A stretch of DNA of 39,227 nt, taken from positions 1-39,227 of the forward strand of contig NZ_JACJSF010000074.1 in assembly GCF_014698035.1 (NCBI RefSeq), read 5' to 3'. The notes beneath the pieces were generated by a model, which was given only the letters and a program-made list of their open reading frames with translations, ran no database searches and had not been told where the DNA came from. This DNA is from Desmonostoc muscorum FACHB-395 (GTDB taxonomy: Bacteria; Cyanobacteriota; Cyanobacteriia; Cyanobacteriales; Nostocaceae). A program made the translations under genes and the position numbers. How positions within the stretch are numbered: position 1 is the stretch's first letter; the number at the start of each line of letters is the position of its first letter. Below are positions 1 through 8,910 of this stretch, one piece after another.

Positions 1-44
1 AGTCTTTCTTTTTGCTCTTGAGATAGATGGTTTTTTGCTGGCAT
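1..44 (-). CDS. IS630-type transposase, N-terminus only (cut by window edge)
   Basis: An ATG at 44-42 on the minus strand opens a frame that runs off the left edge after 14 codons (MPAKNHLSQEQKER). This N-terminus resembles that of IS630/Tc1-like transposases of cyanobacteria, which start with a short lead into a helix-turn-helix. Only the start is visible, so whether the gene is intact cannot be judged. It is divergent from the IS5-type transposase that starts 70 bases away. The family call is from recall of the opening residues and is tentative. Confidence 0.5.
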   Translation of the reverse strand, partial: MPAKNHLSQEQKER

Positions 45-114
45 ATATCCCTATTCATAGCTAGTCACTTAATTTTATATTATACAAATAAGCTGCGTAA
101 CAGCTTATCACTGT

Positions 115-958
115 ATGGCTGGACGTTTTGAAGGACTGAGTGACCTAGAGTGGAAGTTGTTTGAAGATATATTTTCTGAGGAGGCATCTAAACGTGGCAA
201 AGGAATGCCTCATGCACCATATCGTCATGTATTAAATAGTTTGTTGTATATCCTGATTACTGGGTGTCGATGGTGTGACCTACCACGTGGTGATATGTGG
301 GCATCAAAAAGCTCGTCTCACCGATGGTTAAAGCGATGGCGCTCAGATGGAACATTTGCATATTTACAAGCACGTATATTAGCGATGCCTGTGGCGGGCT
401 ACGCCTACGCTGATGAGAAAGGTCTTATCAACTGGGATTTTGGAGCTGTTGATGGCTCTTTTTCCCCGCTTGTTGGGAGGAGGTGAGGAAATTGCTTATG
501 GTGGCAAGGGTAAAGGTGTTCTTATTCACACACTGACTGAAGGTAATGGAATGCCCCTAGCTAACTCTACCACTCCCGCCAATGGTAACGAAAGAAAACA
601 AGTCTTACCTCTACTTGACAAAGTAAAACTGAGAACTTTGAAACGGGGTAGACCACGTAAAAAACTTAAGGTACTGGCTACTGATAAAGGTTATGATTCA
701 AAGGAAAAACGTGCTGCTCTACGTAAGCGAGGCATTCGACCCCAAATACCAAAACGGGTTTGGAAAACCAAGAAAAATAGAGGTAGACCTATTAAAATCT
801 CTGTTCCCAGATATCAACAAGAACGTTGTTTTGCTTGGTATCAACGTAAATATCGTCGCCTAGTTGTTCGTTGGGAACGTAAAAAAGTATATTTTGATGC
901 ATTCATTGACCTTGCTACTATTCATATCTGGATTCAAAGAATTTTATTAGTGGGATAG
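115..958 (+). CDS. IS5-family transposase, split by a +1 frameshift
   Basis: Two overlapping frames encode one DDE transposase. The first (115-486, 123 aa) has the DUF4096-like N-terminal domain (LLYILITGCRWCDLPRG) and the first catalytic Asp in WDFGAVDGSFSP. The second frame, used up to 958, continues with GGGEEIAYGGKGKG, LATDKGYDS (second Asp region) and YQQERCFAWYQRKYRRLVVRWER (the DDE glutamate region). Joining them needs a +1 shift close to 470-484, where the first frame reads AGG AGG TGA. Family members usually read SFSPGKGGGEE, so either one base was gained upstream of the GGAGGAGG tract or the shift is programmed; two-frame IS5 elements are common. Residues 90-99 (381-410) come from a 30-bp dispersed repeat inserted in frame. 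I found no convincing terminal inverted repeats. Confidence 0.8.
381..410 (+). repeat. 30-bp dispersed repeat inside the IS5 transposase
   Basis: This stretch (agcgatgcct, then gtggcgggct, then acgcctacgc) matches the reverse complement of 38770-38799 at 26 of 30 positions. It lies in frame in the transposase and supplies residues AMPVAGYAYA just before ADEKGLINWDFGAVDG. It is one of the short dispersed repeats typical of Nostoc genomes. Confidence 0.75.
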
Positions 959-964
959 GTTCAT

Positions 965-992
965 GTCTATTTTTCAAAAATAGACCTTTTTT
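965..992 (+). terminator. Intrinsic terminator after the IS5 transposase
   Basis: A perfect 10-bp inverted repeat (gtctattttt at 965-974, aaaaatagac at 976-985) is followed by a run of six T at 987-992, seven bases behind the transposase stop. It is a clear rho-independent terminator shape, though AT-rich. Confidence 0.7.
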
Positions 993-1189
993 AGAGATTG
1001 GTATAATTCAGCATTATGCTTTTGCAAGCTAAGAAAAACTTATCTTTTAGACAGACCTTGCTTAAATAACTAGTCAACTCAAAAGAATTGCTTTTTTATG
1101 ACTTTTTCAGCAAGCCCTACTTATGTAGCGACTGTCTTGAATGTCAAGTGCGATCGTTAACAAAAAAGTGGGACTCTTAACATTGACGC

Positions 1190-1312
1190 AACTGGGGAAC
1201 GCTGCGCTAGATTCTGCGGTGGCTGGTACGGGCAAAAAGACTTGTGGCTCTTGGTTAAGATGGTAGCAGCCCGCACCAGCCACTCCGCTTCGCCGCAGAA
1301 TCTTCCCCAGTT
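1190..1312. repeat. Large interrupted palindrome with unequal 10-nt inserts
   Basis: Left arm: AACTGGGGAA (1190-1199), insert cgctgcgcta (1200-1209), GATTCTGCGG (1210-1219), TGGCTGGTACGGGC (1220-1233). Right arm: GCCCGCACCAGCCA (1269-1282), insert ctccgcttcg (1283-1292), CCGCAGAATC (1293-1302), TTCCCCAGTT (1303-1312). The matched parts pair over 34 bp with one mismatch around a 35-nt loop. Each arm has a 10-nt block absent from the other and at a different junction. It occupies most of the 959-1417 gap; I see no gene there. Confidence 0.8.
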
Positions 1313-1397
1313 CCTGGATTTCCGGTGGAGATAGAAAAGAGCATAAAAAGTTGACCCAAATGCCGCAATGGGATGATCGGGGGGATTATTCCAAAAT

Positions 1398-1418
1398 ATA
1401 AAAACGTTGAGTTTTTAT
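1398..1418 (-). terminator. AT-rich hairpin at the end of the IS110 transposase
   Basis: ataaaaac (1398-1405) and gtttttat (1411-1418) form an 8-bp stem with a 5-nt loop that overlaps the transposase stop codon. It could end transcription of the IS110 gene; it is weak because it has no G/C core. Confidence 0.35.
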
Positions 1419-2381
1419 TAAGCGTTGGCAATGGGTTGTAAGTTGTCAGTTACACGCCAAGGCAAATTATCTCGAACCATTGCATTTAGAATGACTAACA
1501 TTTTATGAACGCAAGCAGTGAGAGCTAATTTTTTCGATTTACCACGTTCGACAAGGCGCTCATAAAAGGCCTTGATAACCGGATTATGACGCATAGCAAC
1601 AACAGCACCCATATAAAGAGTGGCACGAACATGAGCGCGACCGCCATTAATCATGCGCTGACCTTTGTGTTGACCACTATCATGATGAATTGGTGCAACA
1701 CCAACTAAGCGAGAAATTTGTTTGGCAGTTAGCTTCCCTAGTTCTGGTAAATCCGAAACCAGAGTTGTCGAAATTACTTGACCAATACCAGGAGTACTTT
1801 TAAGTAAATTAACTTTATCAATCCATTGAAGATTGTTTTGCGTCAATTCGGCAATTTTTTGATTGAGTTGTTTGAGGTGTTCTTCCAGGTATTCAATATG
1901 AGCCTCAATATCTGCCAAGGCTTGTCCACGAGTGCGTGAGCGGCGATTCTTTTCGGCTGTCTGCATCTCCACTAATTGTCGTCTGCGACTAATTAATTCC
2001 GATAATTGACGCGCCGTTTCGGATTGAATGGCTAAAACTTGGGGTTTCATCGCTTCGCCAAAATGTGCCAATATTTGTGCATCAATGGTATCAGTTTTGG
2101 CTAGCTTACCCGTAGCCTTAGCAAAATTTCGTCCTTGACGGGGATTAATTAATGCTACTGGTAAAAGTGCTGCAAGGAACTTGGATTACTAGTTCAGTTT
2201 CTAATCCTCCGGTTGCTTCTAGTACAATCAGATTTAAACTATAGGATAAGAGTAGATCCACTAGATTTGATATTTCTGATTCTGTATTTGCCACAATCAT
2301 AGCTTTACCCAGAGGACGGATATAAACATCTAATGTGGCTTTACTCACATCAATACCTACCCATTGAGCAATATTTTCCAT
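1418..2381 (-). pseudogene. IS110-family transposase broken by a 1-nt insertion
   Basis: An N-terminal frame (2381 down to 2145) carries the RuvC-like DEDD domain: GIDVSK with D11 and LEATGG with E55. The C-terminal frame (2071 down to 1418) carries the Transposase_20 domain: STPGIGQVISTTLVSDLP, then HDSGQHKGQR with the conserved serine, then ACVHKMLVILNAMV. At about 2175-2177 one extra base on the minus strand turns the expected IQVLAALLPVALINPRQG into IQVPCSTF and an early stop. Removing that base restores one frame of about 320 codons, including the KTDTIDAQ Asp region, which is normal length for the family. A single fresh lesion suggests recent inactivation. The TTG/ATG reinitiation at 2071 is unlikely to give a working enzyme, because the DEDD domain would be lost. 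Confidence 0.85.
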
Positions 2382-2600
2382 ATTTCACTCTCACGGATTG
2401 TGTTTGTTATAGTTGATTCTCATCCCCTTGATTACACTCATCCTTGCCCGATACGGACTGTATAATCTAAATATCAGTATTTAAATTTTTGCCCCTGGCG
2501 ACTGTTCGAGTTCTGTCAAAGAGATTGTTGTAGTGACCCATGCTACAAAGCGGTCTTTCTTGACCAAGGTTAGGACGGTCTACTACTCTTTCTAAGATAC
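2382..2600 (-). ncRNA. Candidate bridge-RNA region upstream of the IS110 transposase
   Basis: IS110 elements encode a structured bridge RNA in a non-coding end; in the IS110 subgroup this is the end upstream of the transposase (established for the family). Here the 5' side of the broken transposase has no ORF but contains short hairpins: ttgtag/ctacaa with a 9-nt loop near 2528-2548 and gacc/ggtc near 2562-2580. The assignment rests on family knowledge plus position; I could not fold it or define the element boundary. Confidence 0.3.
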
Positions 2601-2601
2601 A

Positions 2602-2677
2602 AGGTTGGGTGGAGTGAAACGCAACCCAACATTACCACCTTATTTATGTTGGGTTACGCGATCGCTGCACCCAACCT
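2602..2677. repeat. GTTGGGT-type palindromic dispersed repeat
   Basis: The arms 2602-2632 and 2646-2677 are inverted copies: AGGTTGGGTG at one end and GCACCCAACCT at the other, with AACCCAACAT / ATGTTGGGTT inside. The right arm contains a GCGATCGC octamer. Repeats of this kind are widespread in filamentous cyanobacteria. It lies 59 bases behind the tamB stop codon and may act as its terminator or 3' stabiliser. Confidence 0.7.
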
Positions 2678-2735
2678 ACAAAACTACAAAATTACGGTTC
2701 TCAAGGTAGACGAGGTTTAACTGAATTATATTAGT

Positions 2736-5700
2736 CTAAAATCGAGTTTCATACTGAACTTGGAATAGATTTTCATCCCCTAAATTAGTTGAGCCTCGCA
2801 TCAAAATTTCATCATTGAGTCGATAAAGGACGTTATAACGGAAAGACTCATCGCTAGAAAGAGGGCGTGATAAAGAAGCAGAGAAATTTCTATTAATATT
2901 AAACACACCTTCTGCTGATAAATTCAGAACTGAAGCTGTCTTTGTTTCATTACTAGTAGTAGGGGTAGGAAATATCCGAAATTCGCTGAAACCAACAGCT
3001 TGACCGATCGCAGTAATAGTTCCTTGTAAACCACCTAAAATGGTAGAACTAGCGAAATTTGTCAGTCCTTGTCCTGCATCTGCTTGACCGAAAGAACCAA
3101 GAATCGAGCCACCTAGCAAAGCAACTATTTCTCCACGACTACGGTTAGGTTCACTCGTCAGTTCCAAATTCTCGCCCAATTCACTCGCTGGCCCGTCCAC
3201 TCTTGCTTGAACGCGAACGGTACGTAAAGTACCGAAGTTAGTCGCAGAAACATCGCTGATTTCAGCAGACAATGGGGATTCCAGAATTCGGCTGTTCGTT
3301 GCTGATGCTTCCGGTACAATCGCAGTCAGCCGAACATCCAAAGTAGGGTCAAGTCCTTGGCTTGGAGTAAACCGCGCAGTTTGTTCGTAGCCTCGCGCTA
3401 AAGCAAACTCAGTAGAAAATAAGCTCAGTCGTCCTCCTGTCAAACGAATCAATCCTTCAGGAAGTGGCTTGGCTAATGTACCATTAATGGTCAAGTCGCC
3501 TTTTGCCTCAAAGTTCAGTATGGGCTGACTTAATGCGGCTCCTCCTGGTACAAAGCTTAGTAGGGATTCAGTGGTAACATGAACATTGTCATCTAGACTC
3601 AACCTTAAATCTGCAAACTCTACAGGTAAATTGGGTGGAGTTGCTGCGGTGTTAGCATTATTATCTGGTTTAGTAACTCCGCTAGCGCTACTCTCTGCTG
3701 TAGTCACTGCGCTAGTGTTACTTTCTGGTGTAGGTGTAGCATTAGCGTTAACCTGTTCTCTATTTAGATTTATGACGTTAGTGTTAGCTTCTGTTGTAGC
3801 TGCTGATTTTGTCTTAGCAGTATTTCCAATAATCACTCGACCATCACTTAGCCGAATCTCTCCACCAATTACGGGTTTTAAGGCTGTTCCGCGAATTACA
3901 GCATTGCCGCCGACACCGCCTTCATACAATCCTGCAAGCTTAAAGTTGAGTTTGTCTGCTATTGATATTGTCAGGGGATTCGCTGTGGCTGGCTGAGGAT
4001 TGAGAATTGGCAGGATGCCTGATGCAGTTATTTGCCCTTCGTTGTAAAGAGCTTGAATGTTGTTAACATTCACCGTACTACCATTGAATTGTGCTGTCCC
4101 TGTCACATTCGTTAGGGGTTCAGATAAAGCTTGAGCGCTAATAGTTGCATTGTTAACTGTGGCGTTTCCATTAATAATTGGTTCGTTTAAAGTACCCTGA
4201 ACGTTTAAAGTTACTTTTCCTTGACCGTCTACCCAAGTTACTTGATTATTGGTAAACAGATTTAACAGTGCCAATCCTTCATTGTTCACATCGGCGTTGA
4301 TGCTGATTTGATTGCTATCTGGTTGCACTTCGGCAAATGGTAACAGCGCAGGTACGCTACCTGTAATCGTAACTGGTTGTGTTCCTGTTACTAGTAAGGT
4401 ACTGTCGAAATTCAAACGAGCATTGTTGTAGTCAAAGTTCACCTGTCCACTTTGTACAGGTTGCTGGTTGAGAGTCGCATTTGCCAGTGTCACATTCCCT
4501 TGCGCTCTGGGATCTTGTAAACTACCTCCTAATGTGGCATCAGCATTTACATTACCAGTGATATCTATGGGGTATCTTTCTATAAAAGGTTGTAAAAGTG
4601 ATAAAGGTAGACTTGCTACATTCAACTTTCCAGATAGCTGTTCAGTTCCTAACTGCCCCGAAAATGCCACCAGTCCTTGATTTATCCCAATACTCAAGGG
4701 CGAAAGTGTGACGATTCCATCGGCAAAATTGCCTTGAGCAACGACTTGATTAATGGAATATTCACCCCATTTCCAGTTCGCACCTTGGAAATTAAAGCCG
4801 ACATTCAACCCAGATTTTAATGAGCCATTAGCTGTAATTCCTCCGCTCAAAGCACCAGTTAATTCTGCAAGGGTAGGTAAAGATAAGTCTCTTTTTGCCT
4901 CTACTTGCTGTTGTTGTGTTATCGATGTTGCAATTTTTGAAAAATATGCAAGCTGTGTAAGCAAATCTGCATTGGGCAAACTGATAGGCTTGGTATCAAG
5001 TACCTCTGCTCCAGCCAAAGTTGGAGGCTGCAATCCGGTTCCAAGGTCTTGAAAGTCGAAGATATTAAATGCTTGTAAAAGTCTCTCGATTCTGGCTTGG
5101 TCTAAGTTAGCTTGGAGTTGAAATTGGGGATCATTTCCTGTTTGCACATTTCCACTTAAGGCGATGTTGCTATCTCCAATCCGCAATAGACCATTAGCCA
5201 AGCTAGCAGTGCCATCAGCATAATTGATGCTGCCGCGAAATTCGTCTGCTGCAACTCTGGCAACACGAGGCCCTGCGATCGCAACGTCTCCCGCAACTGC
5301 ATAATTATTAAGATTGACAACTAATTTTCCTGATAATTGCCCCCCTAAAGGTTTCAACTGATTGTTAGGTAAAAAGCCCCCAATCAAAGCTATCGGAAAC
5401 TGTTGGGCATTGATGAGTAAGTTCTCTCCTTCGGTTCTACCTGTAGTAACTGCCTCATCCCGCTTGACTAAAAATGAAGTTGGACGATAATCTGCACCCA
5501 GATTAAGCGCAATCCTGTCTTGCTTCCCGGCTAATCGCAGACTTGCTCCTTGTCCTCCCTGAAAATTCACGTTTCCGGTTAAAAGTGGGTCAAACGCTAA
5601 ATTACTAACCTGGAAATTCCGCAGTCGGATATTACCATTGGCTTGAGGTACATCTGGAGTACCTGTAACTTTTCCATTAAAATCAAGTACCCCCGCTAAC

Positions 5701-8132
5701 GCTACGTCACCAGGAACTTGAAAACCAGTATTTTTTAAGTTGAAATTCTGTGCGAGTACATTTAAATCAAATCCCGCAATTTTAGGTGCGCCTGTCGGTG
5801 GAGACTGAATTGCGATCGCACCATTAGCACTCAATCCTGGGGTACTTGCGTTTTCAACTATAATCTGCTTTCCATTCCACTGAAATTGAGCGGTGAGCGG
5901 TTTTGCCAGCAATGATACTCCTTGGGAAAGGCGGATTTGTCCGGCGGCGCGAATATCTGCAAGCTGAAAAGATTTTGTTGTCCCTGCTAACTGAATATTG
6001 CTATTGAGCCGTCCTCGCAGTTGTGGTGAGAAGCGGTTGAGTTGGATTTGAGAAGTTTTGACAGATCCTTGCCAGCGTTGTTGTGCAAGTTGACCTTGGG
6101 CTACGATTGTCCCGCCTGCCACGTTTAACACCGCACCTGGTAAAAGGATATTCTCTCCTTGTTTGGCAACAACAACCCTTGCGTTAGTGGGATAGGTAGC
6201 TGTAGGCGCTTGCACCTGCGCTACTGCTTGCAGGTTGCTCAGAGTGCCGGAAATATTGGCATTTGCCGATACATTCCCAATGGTAATGCCGGGTGAGGAT
6301 TTGTATGCTCGTGCGATCGCATCTCCTGGTAAATTTTGGGCTTGGACATTCAACGCCACCCTACCTTGAGGTGCAAGCTGAAGTTGACCGCTAGCTATTA
6401 CTTGCCCTCCCACCTCTGGATTTGCCTGAACGCGAGCAACATTGACATTTAAAGGCGTACCTAGAGAACCAGAAACTTTAGCATTCGCAGATATACCACC
6501 AAGATTCAGGGGAGTTGAAATATTGTAACCTTGAGCGATCGCATTTCCTGGTAAACCTTGAGCTTGAATACCTATATCTACTTGACCTTGGGGAGCGAGT
6601 TGAATTTGACCACTGGCTGTAATTTGCCCCCCTGTTGGCGGCGTTACCTGAACACTAGAAATATCAAGGTTCAACGGCTGTTTACCAAGTGAGCCAGAGA
6701 CTTCTGCTTTTGCCGAGACATTTCCAACTGCGATCGGTAAACTAACGCCATAGTCACGCGCTAATATATCTCCGGATACTCCGTCAACTTGAGCATTAAA
6801 TCTTACGTCGCTTTTGGCTCCTAAATTAGCTTGACCGCCTCCTGTGATTTGACCACCGACTGCGGGGACTATTTTCAAATTAGAGACAGCAAGTTGAGAT
6901 GCCGTTTGAGAAACATTCAAGCGGAAATCAGTGTTGACAGCTTTGAAGAGAACGCGGTCAACTTGAATAGGTTTTGTGTTGCTTACTGTACCGCTAAGGA
7001 CTGGTTTTTGAAGTGCGCCTAACACCTGAATATTTGCTTGAATTTCGCCACTAGCTGGGACTGACGAATTTACATTCAATGTATCTAAAATATTTTTAGC
7101 ACTAACTGGTTTTATCTGAGCAGAGACATTAAAACCAGTTTGACTATTAATTGTTCCATTAGCCAGAATGGGAACTTTGCCAAAGTTCGTACTCAAATTT
7201 TCTAAAGCAACTGTCTGACCTTGAAATGAAAATCTTCCATTAAAATTAGAAACTTGCTGAGGGATATTTTTAATTTTGGCAATGATCTGATTAGCAGTGG
7301 CCGTGCCTGTAATCGCTATATCTGACAGTTTGGGTGGAATCTGAACTGCTAAGTCAGCATTTAAATACCCTGCTTGCAAGGCAATTGGTAACTCAATCAA
7401 TCGACTTATATCAGATGCTTGTAAATTTTGTGCTTGCAGCTTGAGATTAGTTTGTTGAGCCTTTAGTTGTGTCTCACCAGAGATTTTTATTCCACCTCCC
7501 CTAGCGAGTTGAGCATTGATGTCATAACCAATCCTTTGATTTTGATCAAAAAATCGGGCAACACCACCAACTTGATTTAATATTACTGAACCTTTCGGTC
7601 TAGTTGGTGCGGCGAACGGCATCAACTCTACATTTCCATCTTGAATCTGAAGTGTTTGCAACTCTGTTTGAATAGCACCTTTTCCTTCCCCAGCCTTAAC
7701 TTGGGCTGTAACCCAACGACCATCTCGATCCTGTTGGATGTACACATTGGGCTGAACTAACGTTACATTTAATGTCAGTTTTCGAGTTAAGAGAACTTGC
7801 AAGGGTGAAAACTGCACATCCAAGGCTTTTGCTACCACTTGGTCTGCATCGGTGGTAGTTGCTGGTATCGATAAAGAGCTAAATCTCAAACTATAGAGCG
7901 AAAAACGTTCAACTTTCCCTACTTTTACCGGTCGCCCAAGCAATTGTTCGAGATTTTGCTGCACTAATGGCGCTAAATCCTTATATACATAGCTTCTAGC
8001 CCACCAAGCACCAACTGCAATTCCAACCAGCAAAACGACACCGAGAGCCAAACTGGTACGTCCCAAGAGGAGGAGCCATAAACGAGGATTAGATGGTTCC
8101 TGATTATTTTTTGAATTTGGAGAGCGCGTCAT
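2736..8132 (-). CDS. tamB: TamB-like translocation/assembly protein (DUF490)
   Basis: The 1798-residue protein has one N-terminal membrane anchor (about residues 18-46, rich in Leu/Val/Ala) followed by an AsmA-like start (LAPLVQQNLEQLLGRPVKVGKVE). A very long beta-rich body follows, with repeated signatures such as GGQITASGQIQLAPQG, and a C-terminal TamB/DUF490 domain from about residue 1500 (VRVQARVDGPASELGENLELTSEP, EIVALLGGS, ending LFQVQYETRF). Three similar modules of about 70 residues lie at roughly 420-630. An Asn/Thr/Ala-rich low-complexity linker lies at about 1434-1504. Family knowledge: such proteins are anchored in the inner membrane, span the periplasm as a lipid-conducting groove and cooperate with Omp85-type outer-membrane proteins. 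No partner gene is adjacent; the gene stands alone. The ATG at 8132 is chosen because the anchor follows at once. Confidence 0.9.
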   Translation of the reverse strand: MTRSPNSKNNQEPSNPRLWLLLLGRTSLALGVVLLVGIAVGAWWARSYVYKDLAPLVQQNLEQLLGRPVKVGKVERFSLYSLRFSSLSIPATTTDADQVVAKALDVQFSPLQVLLTRKLTLNVTLVQPNVYIQQDRDGRWVTAQVKAGEGKGAIQTELQTLQIQDGNVELMPFAAPTRPKGSVILNQVGGVARFFDQNQRIGYDINAQLARGGGIKISGETQLKAQQTNLKLQAQNLQASDISRLIELPIALQAGYLNADLAVQIPPKLSDIAITGTATANQIIAKIKNIPQQVSNFNGRFSFQGQTVALENLSTNFGKVPILANGTINSQTGFNVSAQIKPVSAKNILDTLNVNSSVPASGEIQANIQVLGALQKPVLSGTVSNTKPIQVDRVLFKAVNTDFRLNVSQTASQLAVSNLKIVPAVGGQITGGGQANLGAKSDVRFNAQVDGVSGDILARDYGVSLPIAVGNVSAKAEVSGSLGKQPLNLDISSVQVTPPTGGQITASGQIQLAPQGQVDIGIQAQGLPGNAIAQGYNISTPLNLGGISANAKVSGSLGTPLNVNVARVQANPEVGGQVIASGQLQLAPQGRVALNVQAQNLPGDAIARAYKSSPGITIGNVSANANISGTLSNLQAVAQVQAPTATYPTNARVVVAKQGENILLPGAVLNVAGGTIVAQGQLAQQRWQGSVKTSQIQLNRFSPQLRGRLNSNIQLAGTTKSFQLADIRAAGQIRLSQGVSLLAKPLTAQFQWNGKQIIVENASTPGLSANGAIAIQSPPTGAPKIAGFDLNVLAQNFNLKNTGFQVPGDVALAGVLDFNGKVTGTPDVPQANGNIRLRNFQVSNLAFDPLLTGNVNFQGGQGASLRLAGKQDRIALNLGADYRPTSFLVKRDEAVTTGRTEGENLLINAQQFPIALIGGFLPNNQLKPLGGQLSGKLVVNLNNYAVAGDVAIAGPRVARVAADEFRGSINYADGTASLANGLLRIGDSNIALSGNVQTGNDPQFQLQANLDQARIERLLQAFNIFDFQDLGTGLQPPTLAGAEVLDTKPISLPNADLLTQLAYFSKIATSITQQQQVEAKRDLSLPTLAELTGALSGGITANGSLKSGLNVGFNFQGANWKWGEYSINQVVAQGNFADGIVTLSPLSIGINQGLVAFSGQLGTEQLSGKLNVASLPLSLLQPFIERYPIDITGNVNADATLGGSLQDPRAQGNVTLANATLNQQPVQSGQVNFDYNNARLNFDSTLLVTGTQPVTITGSVPALLPFAEVQPDSNQISINADVNNEGLALLNLFTNNQVTWVDGQGKVTLNVQGTLNEPIINGNATVNNATISAQALSEPLTNVTGTAQFNGSTVNVNNIQALYNEGQITASGILPILNPQPATANPLTISIADKLNFKLAGLYEGGVGGNAVIRGTALKPVIGGEIRLSDGRVIIGNTAKTKSAATTEANTNVINLNREQVNANATPTPESNTSAVTTAESSASGVTKPDNNANTAATPPNLPVEFADLRLSLDDNVHVTTESLLSFVPGGAALSQPILNFEAKGDLTINGTLAKPLPEGLIRLTGGRLSLFSTEFALARGYEQTARFTPSQGLDPTLDVRLTAIVPEASATNSRILESPLSAEISDVSATNFGTLRTVRVQARVDGPASELGENLELTSEPNRSRGEIVALLGGSILGSFGQADAGQGLTNFASSTILGGLQGTITAIGQAVGFSEFRIFPTPTTSNETKTASVLNLSAEGVFNINRNFSASLSRPLSSDESFRYNVLYRLNDEILMRGSTNLGDENLFQVQYETRF

Positions 8133-8177
8133 TATCGTTACTAGTACCAGTACTTTTTCTGGAGTGAGCCGAGAGAC

Positions 8178-8294
8178 AGGCTAGTACCGCAAGGCGGAAT
8201 TAATAATTAAAAATTAAAAATTAAAAATGAATACAGCATAGGCAATTCGTTGATTTGGAATGGGTGGTTTATTTACGCCGTGCTGTACTAGCCT
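8178..8294. repeat. MITE-like element upstream of tamB
   Basis: A perfect 10-bp terminal inverted repeat (aggctagtac at 8178-8187, gtactagcct at 8285-8294) encloses a 97-nt AT-rich core. The core begins with a small CCGC/GCGG stem and contains three tandem attaaaa heptamers (about 8203-8228). No coding potential is visible. The layout is that of a non-autonomous miniature element. Confidence 0.65.
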
Positions 8295-8524
8295 CAGTTG
8301 TATCAGTAAGTTATAAACTATGGTTTCATAATATGAAGACTTTCGCAAGAACTTTGCGGCAGGCTAATTCTATTCTCCAGGAAAAGCTGCCCCAATGAGA
8401 CGCTTTCTAAATGTTTCATATTATTCCATAATCTTGCATAATTCCTGAATATATTTTGTGATAACTCCTGTATATACAACCCTGGTTAGAAAATCAAAAC
8501 TCTGTATAATCTAACTTAATATAG

Positions 8525-8677
8525 ATGACAGAAAGTAATTTTAAATTTAAGAGTAATCTAGAGTTGAATGAAATTCCTGAAGCTAGATTTAGATTCCCCT
8601 TTCTTGAAGAAATCGGGCATTTGGGCAGCAATTTTACTCAATTAATACTAATTTTATGTATAGTGACATTAGGCTGA
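8525..8677 (+). CDS. Possible small protein, 50 aa (doubtful)
   Basis: An open frame starts MTESNFKFKSNLELNEIPEA and ends in a hydrophobic tail (TQLILILCIVTLG). A tgtataat box lies about 15-20 bases upstream, but no Shine-Dalgarno is visible. It sits in an otherwise gene-free 930-base gap. I do not recognise the sequence. The charged N-terminus and single C-terminal hydrophobic stretch would fit a small membrane-associated peptide, but chance cannot be excluded at this length. Confidence 0.25.
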   Translation: MTESNFKFKSNLELNEIPEARFRFPFLEEIGHLGSNFTQLILILCIVTLG

Positions 8678-8910
8678 ATCTATTTAGACAAATTATGGAT
8701 TACAGCTTAATCATGGTGGTTTAAATAATTGAAAAAAGTTGGCTTATTTTTATTTATAAAAAAACTTATAGTTGATTAATGCGCCCAGCTAGAAAGGTAA
8801 AATGAGGCATCTATTTTTATTCAGTAATGCAACGCGAATGTCTACGAAACACTAAGTGAACGCACTTACAAAAACCCAGATAATTTTATCCGGTAATTTA
8901 TTAAGTAAAA

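Noticed and set aside
1418..2071. The C-terminal IS110 frame as an intact 217-aa gene
   Set aside because: It lacks the DEDD catalytic half, and one extra base upstream explains the split.
3586..3996. Plus-strand ORFs inside tamB (3586-3996, 4468-4680, 4753-5052, 6831-7022)
   Set aside because: They are shadows of the 1798-codon minus-strand frame, have no family motifs and are of biased composition.
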